From Chloracidobacterium sp. (GTDB lineage Bacteria > Acidobacteriota > Blastocatellia > Pyrinomonadales > Pyrinomonadaceae): a stretch of DNA of 64,000 bases. The stretch spans positions 1-64,000 of the forward strand of contig JADKKB010000005.1 in NCBI GenBank assembly GCA_016720705.1, written 5' to 3'. The position numbers were made by a program, and so were the translations under genes. This document shows, one piece after another, positions 17,213 through 24,554 of the stretch; the first letter of the stretch is position 1; each line of letters starts with the position of its first letter. The notes under the pieces were generated by a model. It saw only the letters and a list, made by a program, of their open reading frames with translations, was not told the DNA's origin and ran no database searches.

Positions 17213-19738
17213 CTATTGCGAACGCAAAGTGCCGAGCGGTTTGCGAAACAGCACGTCAAAGCTCGCCGCCACGCCGACTGCCATTACCAGAAATGCGGTG
17301 ACCAAGACACCTAACACTAGTGCCGCGGGATCAAACTCCCATTTGATATTCATCACAAATCGGCTGACAGCAAACGACAGTGCAACCGCAAATCCGGCTC
17401 CGATGATCCCGGCCAAAAGTCCAAGCAAGCCATATTCGACAAATAAGATCGCCGCCAAAACCCGCCGCTTTGCCCCGAGCGTCTTGAGGATCGCGTTCTC
17501 ATATATCCGCTGCGATTTTGTCAGTGCGATCGAACCGATCAGGATCAGAATGCCACTGAGCATCACAAAGCTGCCGACGAACGAGATCGCGAGTACAAAA
17601 TTGGCGATCAGACGTTGAACAGTAGCGATGATGTCGGCAACGTCGAAGATCTGTACGTTCGGAAATCGTTCGAGAATGTCCCGTTGAAGCCTCTGGCGGT
17701 CGGTCGCACCCATATGTTTGACGACGGTTGCGGCAAAGCTCTGGGGTGCCTTTTCGAGCACACCCGGACGGAAGACAAAGATGAACGCGGTCCGCGTATT
17801 GCGAAGATCGAGTTTCCGTATATTCGCGACACGTGCCGTGATCTTGCGCCCCGAGATGTCGAAGGTGACCGAGTCACCGGCAGTGACCTGCAACCGCGAT
17901 GCCATATCTTCCTCCAGGGAAACCTCCGGCACGTCCGCCGGCGACGCGTCCCACCACTGACCCGCAATGACGCTCTCGTTCTCATCCAGCTTTTCGCGGT
18001 ATGTTACTGCAAATTCGCGTCCGATCTGGCCCTGCTGCTGCCGCACCTCGCGGTTTGTATAGTCAAATGCTACGCCGTTGACGTATGCCACGCGTGCCCG
18101 CACGGTCGGAATTATCTCCGGTTGCTCGCCGGTCCGATCGGCCAGAAGCTGTCGAAGTTCGTCAACCTGGCTCTTTTGGATATCGACAAAAAACAGGCTC
18201 GGTAATTTCTGGTTTCGTGAAAAATCAAATTCGCGGACGAGATTTGCCTGCATTGACTGCACCGCCAGAACGACAAAGGCACCAAGGCCGACCGCCAAAA
18301 GGATGATGCGTGTCTGGTTGCCCGGACGGTAAAGCGAATTAATAGCCTGCGTCATCGAGAATGACGAAAATGGCTTGACCCGCCGCAAAAGCCAGGTCAG
18401 GGCCGTCGCCGCGGAATACAATATCAGAGAGGTGACCGCGAGTCCGGCCAGAAAGAATGCGCCGACCTTAAAGGATCCCGCTTGCCACACCGCGAGGCCG
18501 AGCAGGCCGGCCACCGAAACCGCGCCGAATATCCATTTTGTCCGATCGAGTCTGTTCAGGCTCGAGTTGTTTTCGTCACGAAGCAGAAGCTTTGGCTTGA
18601 TGGTCCGGATCTGGAGCAGCGGCAGTGCCGAAAATAAAAGCGAGATCAAAACTCCGAGCACCGCACCCTGAAATCCGGTCGAAAAGCTCACGGCATACGT
18701 CATCTTTGCCGGCATTACATCAGCAAACCGCCATTTTACGAGCAGCATCGCCGCCTGTGCCAGAACCACGCCGAATAGACTGCCGACCAGTCCCAACGTC
18801 AATATTTGGAGCAGATAGACTGAGATGACCCGCGTGCCGCTTGCGCCAAGACACTTGAGTACGGCGATCGTCTTTCGCTTTTGCTCGACGAATGCTCGTG
18901 CGACATTCCACACGCCGACACCGCCAAGCACCAGGATCAAAAGGCCGGTCAGAGCGAGATAGTTCTCAGTACGTGTGAACTGCTCGCCCATATTCTCCTG
19001 CTGTTCGCGGTACGAGGAGGTGGTGATGGTCGTGCCCTTGAGTGCATCGCGGAGTTGGCGGACGAGATCGGTCGGGTCGTCGGCGGTGCGGTAGAGAATT
19101 CGACGGCGAATCCGTCCGGTATTACGGGTTATGCCCGCCGAGTCAAACGCCTTTTTTTCGATAAAGACGCGGCTGCCGAGCCTGAAACCGTTGGTTCCGC
19201 CCGGTTCTTCGTCAAATGTCGCTCGAATGGTAAATTCACCCTCGCCGATCTTGAGTTTGTCGCCCACTTTGACCTTTAGATCCTCGAGCAAGATCTCGGC
19301 GATCACCGCACCATTGTCCTTGAGCAGGGCAAAATCAAATGGCTGGCCGCCCGTGATGGTAAACTGCCCGACGAGCGGGAATGGCGGTTCGATCCCTTTG
19401 AGTTCTACAAACTTAAGCGATGTGTTCATTCGATCCGTAGGCCGGACCATCATCGCGGTGGTGATAGTCTCGTTTCGATCCTCGACAATTGAGGATCTGC
19501 CGATGACTTCCTCGATCTTGGCGATCTCGGCGGGCGAAAAATCATTGGTCGAACTCAGTTCGATGTCAGCGGTCAGAAGCGCCCGGGCATCGGAACCGAC
19601 CGCTCTTGTCAGATTCTGTATCAGCGATCGGAGAGCGACGACCGAGCCGACCCCAAGCGCGATGCACAGAAAAAAGAACAGCAAGCGCCGCCAGGACGAG
19701 CGGATCTCGCGAATTGTCAGATTGAAAATAAACTTCAT
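17213..19738 (-). CDS. ybbP: ABC transporter permease with two FtsX domains (YbbP type)
   Basis: 841 residues: an N-terminal helix (RRLLFFFLCIALGVGSVVALRSL), a large extracytoplasmic MacB-PCD domain, a first FtsX triple-helix block around residues 250-390, a central helix pair, a second periplasmic domain, and a second FtsX block at about 710-830. This ten-helix layout is that of E. coli YbbP. It overlaps ybbA by ATGA, so the two subunits are translated together. With tesA divergent, the arrangement matches the ybbP-ybbA-tesA locus of proteobacteria. Such transporters are thought to extract or move hydrophobic substrates; the substrate here is unknown. Confidence 0.88.
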   Translation of the reverse strand: MKFIFNLTIREIRSSWRRLLFFFLCIALGVGSVVALRSLIQNLTRAVGSDARALLTADIELSSTNDFSPAEIAKIEEVIGRSSIVEDRNETITTAMMVRPTDRMNTSLKFVELKGIEPPFPLVGQFTITGGQPFDFALLKDNGAVIAEILLEDLKVKVGDKLKIGEGEFTIRATFDEEPGGTNGFRLGSRVFIEKKAFDSAGITRNTGRIRRRILYRTADDPTDLVRQLRDALKGTTITTSSYREQQENMGEQFTRTENYLALTGLLILVLGGVGVWNVARAFVEQKRKTIAVLKCLGASGTRVISVYLLQILTLGLVGSLFGVVLAQAAMLLVKWRFADVMPAKMTYAVSFSTGFQGAVLGVLISLLFSALPLLQIRTIKPKLLLRDENNSSLNRLDRTKWIFGAVSVAGLLGLAVWQAGSFKVGAFFLAGLAVTSLILYSAATALTWLLRRVKPFSSFSMTQAINSLYRPGNQTRIILLAVGLGAFVVLAVQSMQANLVREFDFSRNQKLPSLFFVDIQKSQVDELRQLLADRTGEQPEIIPTVRARVAYVNGVAFDYTNREVRQQQGQIGREFAVTYREKLDENESVIAGQWWDASPADVPEVSLEEDMASRLQVTAGDSVTFDISGRKITARVANIRKLDLRNTRTAFIFVFRPGVLEKAPQSFAATVVKHMGATDRQRLQRDILERFPNVQIFDVADIIATVQRLIANFVLAISFVGSFVMLSGILILIGSIALTKSQRIYENAILKTLGAKRRVLAAILFVEYGLLGLLAGIIGAGFAVALSFAVSRFVMNIKWEFDPAALVLGVLVTAFLVMAVGVAASFDVLFRKPLGTLRSQ

Positions 19739-20433
19739 TCCGCTGCTCCGCCGCTGCCTTGACCGTTGAGTTCGTCGCTGACGACCCGACCGTCGCGCAG
19801 TATAATCTGGCGTTGTGCACGCGCGGCGAGGGCGTGATCGTGGGTGACGAGCACCAGCGTCACATCGCTCTGACGGTGAAGTTCTGTCATCAGATCAAAA
19901 ATATGCTGACCATTCTTAGAGTCAAGATTACCGGTCGGTTCATCCGCCAAAAGATACTTAGGCGAATTGGCAAATGCCCTGGCGATGGCCACACGCTGCT
20001 GTTCGCCGCCGGAGAGTTCGGGCGGATAGTGGTGGCCGCGATTTGTTAGATCGACATCGGCAAGCAACTTGTTAGCACGGGTCCGAGCGTCCTTGAGGCC
20101 GAGGATCTCCATCGGGATCAGAATATTTTCGTAAGCCGTCAGACTCGGGATCAGATGAAATGACTGAAAGACAAAGCCGATCTTCTCGCTGCGAATTTGT
20201 GCGAGTTTGTCGTCGGTTTGGGCGGTGATCTCATCGTCATCGACCATAATGGTCCCTGATGTCGGTTCATCGAGCCCGGCGATCAGCCCGAGCAATGTTG
20301 ATTTGCCGCTACCCGAGGCACCGGTGATCGAAACGAACTGTCCGTCCGGTATCGACATCGATACATCATCCAGAATTGTCAGGTCGTCAGATCCTGACCG
20401 AACAGTCTTGGTGACGTTTTTTAGTTGGATCAT
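19735..20433 (-). CDS. ybbA: ABC transporter ATP-binding protein (YbbA/LolD family)
   Basis: 232 residues with all ATPase motifs: Walker A GASGSGKSTLLGLIAGL, Q-loop FVFQSFHLIPSLTAYEN, signature LSGGEQQRVAIARAF, Walker B YLLADEPTGNLD and H-loop LVTHDHALAA. The sequence FQSFHLIPSLTAYENILIP is typical of the MacB/LolD/YbbA group. It starts with ATG at 20431-20433 and pairs with the FtsX-type permease that overlaps its stop. About 120 bases separate it from divergent tesA. Confidence 0.95.
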   Translation of the reverse strand: MIQLKNVTKTVRSGSDDLTILDDVSMSIPDGQFVSITGASGSGKSTLLGLIAGLDEPTSGTIMVDDDEITAQTDDKLAQIRSEKIGFVFQSFHLIPSLTAYENILIPMEILGLKDARTRANKLLADVDLTNRGHHYPPELSGGEQQRVAIARAFANSPKYLLADEPTGNLDSKNGQHIFDLMTELHRQSDVTLVLVTHDHALAARAQRQIILRDGRVVSDELNGQGSGGAAE

Positions 20434-20552
20434 ATCGCGATAATTGCGCCCCGGCGGCCCACTTTGAATCTTAACTTGCGAAAATTAGGTGAACAAGTTT
20501 CAATTATTGTGCATCGAAAGTTGTTGAACGCACGTATTATTAACATTAACCT

Positions 20553-21245
20553 ATGCGGTCTGTAATTCGAATTTCAATTGCGGTTAGTTTCATCTTTTTG
20601 GCAATGCTTGGCGTTGGCTGCGGTTCGTCGGGCGGCCAGCAAAACTCGGCGGCATCGGCCAAGCCGCTCGCGACGCCGCAGATCAGGGCTGACCGGCCAA
20701 AAATAGTTGCCTTTGGCGACAGTCTGACAGCGGGTTTCGGTTTGCTTGAAAAAGAGTCTTATCCGTATCTGCTGCAGCAAAAGCTGGCGGGGGACGGTTA
20801 CGATTTTGAAGTGATCAACGCCGGCGTGTCGGGCGACACAACGCTTGGCGGCCTCGAACGCATTGATTGGGTCCTGGAGATGGAAAATATTAAGATCCTC
20901 ATCCTCGAACTTGGTGCAAACGATCTAATGCGAGGCGTGCCGCCGGCGAAGGTAAAGACCAATCTCGACACGATGATCCGTAAGGCAAAGGCGAAAAACG
21001 TGCGGATACTGCTCTGCGGAATGCTTGCCCCGCCCGGCGGCGGTACAGATTATTCCAAGGATTTTATTAATGTGTTTCCGGATCTAGCGACCGAGCATAA
21101 ACTCGATTTTCTGCCGTTTCTGCTCGACGGTGTCGCGATGAAAAAAGAGCTGAATCAAGCTGACGGCATTCATCCCAACGCTGAGGGCGAAAAGCTGATG
21201 ACTGACAATGTCTATACAGCTCTCAAACCAATGCTCGCAAAGTGA
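20553..21245 (+). CDS. tesA: Arylesterase / lysophospholipase L1-like GDSL hydrolase (TesA), lipoprotein
   Basis: 230 residues. A lipoprotein signal peptide ends at LGVGCGSSGG. SGNH blocks are all present: block I VAFGDSLTAGFG (catalytic Ser), block II with Gly in NAGVSGDTTLGGL, block III LELGANDLMRG, and block V DGIHPNAEGEKLM (catalytic Asp/His). The enzyme hydrolyses acyl esters and thioesters in the periplasm. Its divergent position next to ybbA-ybbP matches the conserved association of TesA with this ABC system. Confidence 0.93.
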   Translation: MRSVIRISIAVSFIFLAMLGVGCGSSGGQQNSAASAKPLATPQIRADRPKIVAFGDSLTAGFGLLEKESYPYLLQQKLAGDGYDFEVINAGVSGDTTLGGLERIDWVLEMENIKILILELGANDLMRGVPPAKVKTNLDTMIRKAKAKNVRILLCGMLAPPGGGTDYSKDFINVFPDLATEHKLDFLPFLLDGVAMKKELNQADGIHPNAEGEKLMTDNVYTALKPMLAK

Positions 21246-21279
21246 AACTAATGCCGAACTTTCGGCGAATCTACTATCT

Positions 21280-21858
21280 ATGAAAAAGTTTGTTTTTATA
21301 AATATCCTTATACTCTCCGTGTGTGCCGGAGCGATGGCACAGGCCGGCGGCACCGCCGCCAACTACACTCGGCCTGATGCCGACAAGCGTTTCAAGCGTT
21401 TTGTGAACGATACGGTCGGTCCATTTGCGTGGGTCGGTGTCGGAGCAGGTGCGGCATTTTCAACCGCGGCCGATACCCCAAAAGAGTGGGGCCGTTCAAC
21501 CGAAGGGTTCGGCCGCAGATTCGCGTCAAATTTTGGCAAGACGGTCATTCGCAATACGGTCATTTACGGAATGGACGAGGCGCTTAAGCTCGATAGCCAC
21601 TATTACCGTAGCACCAAACGCGATGCCGGGTCCCGGGTCAAGAATGCCTTCCTTTCTACGGTTACCGCGCGAACGGCGAAGGGCAAACGCACGATCGGTC
21701 TGCCGCGGATCGTCGGAACATATTCGGCTAATATGATCGCGACACAGGTCTGGTATCCGGCGCGCTACGATTGGAAAGAAGGTGTTAAGACCGGTTCGAT
21801 ATCGCTGGGCGTCAATGCTCTATTCAATCTCGTCAAAGAATTTGCATTCAAAAAATGA
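21280..21858 (+). CDS. Exported conserved hypothetical protein (192 aa)
   Basis: The start is set at ATG 21280 because it opens with a clear signal peptide (MKKFVFINILILSVCAGAMAQA); the longer frame from 21208 overlaps tesA. The mature part contains VNDTVGPFAWVGVGAGAAFSTA, WGRSTEGFGRRFASNFGKTVIRNTVIYGMDEALKLDSHYYRS and a C-terminal NMIATQVWYPA. The glycine-rich segments and basic tail resemble small periplasmic or outer-membrane-associated acidobacterial proteins of unknown role. It starts 34 bases after tesA and may be co-transcribed. Confidence 0.75.
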   Translation: MKKFVFINILILSVCAGAMAQAGGTAANYTRPDADKRFKRFVNDTVGPFAWVGVGAGAAFSTAADTPKEWGRSTEGFGRRFASNFGKTVIRNTVIYGMDEALKLDSHYYRSTKRDAGSRVKNAFLSTVTARTAKGKRTIGLPRIVGTYSANMIATQVWYPARYDWKEGVKTGSISLGVNALFNLVKEFAFKK

Positions 21859-21913
21859 TCGGGTGACGACTCGGTCGTGACATTTTTCGCTGAGGTGGTT
21901 AACGTAGGAAGGT

Positions 21914-23128
21914 ATGAACGTTACCCATCTCGAATGTGCACTATGCGGGCTTCGTCACGAGGCCCGCACTCTTCAAAACCTCTGCGTCAAATGCGGAAAG
22001 CCCTTGCTCGTTCGCTACGACCTCGTAAAGGCGGCCGAAACGCTGACGCAAGAGTCGCTCAAGACACGCGAATCATCACTATGGCGCTATCGCGAGGTCT
22101 TGCCGGTCGAGGCGGCCGAAAATACCGTATCGTTTGGCGAAGGCTGGACGCCACTCTTTAAGGTCGACCGATTGGCCGACGCACTTCCGCTCAAACTCGA
22201 CCTATATATTAAGGACGAAGGCCAAAATCCGACCCAGAGCTTTAAGGCACGCGGGATGACCGCCGCGATCTCAATGGCGAAGGAACTCGGCGTCAAAAAG
22301 GTCGCCGTCCCATCGGCCGGAAACGCCGCCGGTGCGTTGGCCGCCTATGCCGCAAAGGCCGGAATGGAAGCCTTCATCTTTATGCCCGCCGACACTCCGC
22401 GCGCAAATATCGTCGAATGTCAGCAAACCGGAGCCAATGTCACGCTCGTTGACGGCCTCATCACCGACTGTGGCAAGATGGTCGCCGAACGCAAGGAGGC
22501 CGAAGGCTGGTTTGACGTCTCCACGCTCAAAGAGCCATATCGCGTAGAGGGCAAAAAGACGATGGGCTATGAGCTTTTCGAACAAATGTCCATCAAACTT
22601 CAGTTTGATGATGAGGGGAACGACAAACTGAAGTTTATCGGACATTTACCCGACGTTATCCTTTACCCGACCGGCGGCGGTACAGGCCTTATTGGGATGT
22701 GGAAAGCGTTTGCCGAGATGGAGCAAATGGGCTGGATCGGTTCAAAACGTCCGCGAATGGTCACCGTCCAATCTGATACGTGCGCACCGATCGTGCGTGC
22801 GTTTGAAAAGGGCGAGCGATTTGCCGACGAATTCGAAAACGCCGCTACCGTCGCGTCCGGGCTTCGCGTGCCGAAAGCGATCGGCGATTTTCTCATCCTG
22901 GACGCGATCCGTGCATCCGGCGGAACCGCAATTTCGGTGACGGACGCCGAACTTGTCGACGCTGTCGCGGAGATCGGAGCCGCCACCGGCATCTTCACCG
23001 CCCCCGAAGGCGCCGCCTGTCTGCCCGCTCTGCGAAAGCTTATCGCTCAAAACCTCGTGCGCGAGGGCGAGTCGGTCGTCATATTTAATACGGGCTCGGG
23101 CATAAAATATCTGGAAGCGTTCGAATAA
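21914..23128 (+). CDS. thrC: Threonine synthase
   Basis: 404 residues. It has an N-terminal four-cysteine zinc ribbon (ECALCGLRHEARTLQNLCVKCGKPL), the PLP lysine motif in QNPTQSFKARGMT, the phosphate loop region VPSAGNAAGALAAYA, and LPDVILYPTGGGTGLIGMWKAF for PLP phosphate binding. It converts O-phosphohomoserine to threonine in the cytoplasm. Odd feature: an extra stretch of about 17 residues (MSIKLQFDDEGNDKLKFIGH, residues ~226-245) sits between GYELFEQ and LPDVILYPTGGG, where relatives have only a few residues; it is encoded by two palindromes (see separate entry). The frame is intact. Confidence 0.93.
   Translation: MNVTHLECALCGLRHEARTLQNLCVKCGKPLLVRYDLVKAAETLTQESLKTRESSLWRYREVLPVEAAENTVSFGEGWTPLFKVDRLADALPLKLDLYIKDEGQNPTQSFKARGMTAAISMAKELGVKKVAVPSAGNAAGALAAYAAKAGMEAFIFMPADTPRANIVECQQTGANVTLVDGLITDCGKMVAERKEAEGWFDVSTLKEPYRVEGKKTMGYELFEQMSIKLQFDDEGNDKLKFIGHLPDVILYPTGGGTGLIGMWKAFAEMEQMGWIGSKRPRMVTVQSDTCAPIVRAFEKGERFADEFENAATVASGLRVPKAIGDFLILDAIRASGGTAISVTDAELVDAVAEIGAATGIFTAPEGAACLPALRKLIAQNLVREGESVVIFNTGSGIKYLEAFE
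22591..22640. repeat. Paired palindromes inside thrC
   Basis: CATCAAACTTCAGTTTGATG (22591-22610) and CGACAAACTGAAGTTTATCG (22621-22640) are near-perfect inverted repeats with cores in opposite orientation. The second matches the GACAAACTGAAGTTTGTC palindrome of the dnaE2 array except for one base. They encode the extra segment of threonine synthase in frame. Confidence 0.8.
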
Positions 23129-23341
23129 AGGCCTGATGTGAATTCGCTTTATCAAGTCACCTAAGACGGCCCGGTCGATCACGGCGATCTATAGCTAATA
23201 AAAAAAAATTGGCGAGGTAGGCTCCGGTGCTGAATGGCGGCTTCTAGCGTTTTGCGTGGTAAAGGAGTAGATTTATTGTTTGCCGCTAGCCTGATACGCT
23301 GGTGGCAATTTGTTGGTAGATACTTTTTTCGGATATTTTTG

Positions 23342-24445
23342 ATGAACAGCCTCGTATTTTCAAATATGTTTCACCGTCCGGCGCGGACGGCGGTGAGCAT
23401 CATCGGCATCGGCATCGGCATTTTGCTGATCGTATTTACGGTCGGTCTGGCAAACGGCAGTTTGCGTGAGCGCGCCCAACGCGAGGCGAACGTCGGGGCG
23501 GAGATAATGCTGCGAGCATCGGGCAGCCTCGGCCTCAGCGGATCCGAAGCCCTCCGTCTGCCGGTGGGTCTCGCCGATGATGTGAAGAAGATCGATGGCG
23601 TCGCAACGGCGGTGCCGATCGCACAGAACAGCATCTCGGTCTCGGACTCCAGTACCGGTAGTCGACTAGTCGATGGCATCAGCTTTGACGAGTACGCATC
23701 TGTTTCCGGAGTGCAGATCGCCAAAGGACGAAAACCGGTCGATGGAGCTGACGAGGTGATCGCTGACGTCGCGTGGGTCCAGCAAAAGAGCCTGGTCATC
23801 GGCGGTAAGATGAGCCTCTACGATCGTGATTTCACGCTGGTCGGTTCGTACGAACCGAGTGCGGGCGGCCGCATCAAGATACCGCTCACCACGATGCAAA
23901 AACAGCTGGGTGCTGAGGGCAAGGTCTCGGCTCTGCTGATCAAGACCAAAGACGGTTTCACGCCGGACGCCGTTGCTCAGAACATACAGGCCAAGTACCC
24001 TGACAATCAAATAATACTCACCCGCGACCTCGAAGAGCTTTATATGCAGGGCTTTCCGGCGTTGAACGTCTTTCTGAACGTGGTCGTCGGCGTTGCCGGT
24101 GCGATCTCGGCCCTGATCATCCTGCTGACGATGTACACGACCGTTACCGAACGGACGCGGCAGATCGGCGTGCTCAAATCGCTCGGTATGTCCAATTTCA
24201 GCATTGCGTTGACGATCGTGCAGGAGGCACTGTTGATCAGTACCTGTGGCGTTCTATTTGGCGTGATCGCGACGTTTCTGGTGAGTATCGCTTTGGCCAA
24301 ATGGACGTCGCTTACGGTCCAGATCGAACCGTCGACGGTCATCAGCATACTCGTCGTCGGTATTCTCAGCAGCATTGTCGGTGCACTCTATCCCGGACTC
24401 AGGGCGGCACGGCTTGACCCGGTCGAGGCCCTCGGCTACGAATGA
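23342..24445 (+). CDS. ABC transporter permease, MacB/FtsX type
   Basis: 367 residues from ATG 23342; a longer frame from 23234 exists, but the internal start gives the usual N terminus MNSLVFSNMFHRPARTAVSIIGIGIGILLIVF. Helix 1 is followed by a MacB-PCD periplasmic domain, then three helices: LNVFLNVVVGVAGAISALIILLTMY, the ALLISTCGVLFGVIATFLVSIAL segment and VISILVVGILSSIVGALYPGLRAARLDPVEAL, the last with the family end motif. It has the four-helix single-FtsX layout of MacB permeases. No ATPase gene adjoins it, so the partner must lie elsewhere. Confidence 0.88.
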   Translation: MNSLVFSNMFHRPARTAVSIIGIGIGILLIVFTVGLANGSLRERAQREANVGAEIMLRASGSLGLSGSEALRLPVGLADDVKKIDGVATAVPIAQNSISVSDSSTGSRLVDGISFDEYASVSGVQIAKGRKPVDGADEVIADVAWVQQKSLVIGGKMSLYDRDFTLVGSYEPSAGGRIKIPLTTMQKQLGAEGKVSALLIKTKDGFTPDAVAQNIQAKYPDNQIILTRDLEELYMQGFPALNVFLNVVVGVAGAISALIILLTMYTTVTERTRQIGVLKSLGMSNFSIALTIVQEALLISTCGVLFGVIATFLVSIALAKWTSLTVQIEPSTVISILVVGILSSIVGALYPGLRAARLDPVEALGYE

Positions 24446-24554
24446 TCGCTGAGTAGATCAAATTAAAATTAAATGACCTTAGCGAATGTTGGAAAACGTT
24501 CGCTTTTGGTGTTTTATAAGCCTGTACTACGCATCCGGCACGTTTCGATCTCTT

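Noticed and set aside
23234..23341. Upstream start for the MacB-like permease
   Set aside because: The extra 36 residues are unlike the family, while ATG 23342 gives the standard first helix.
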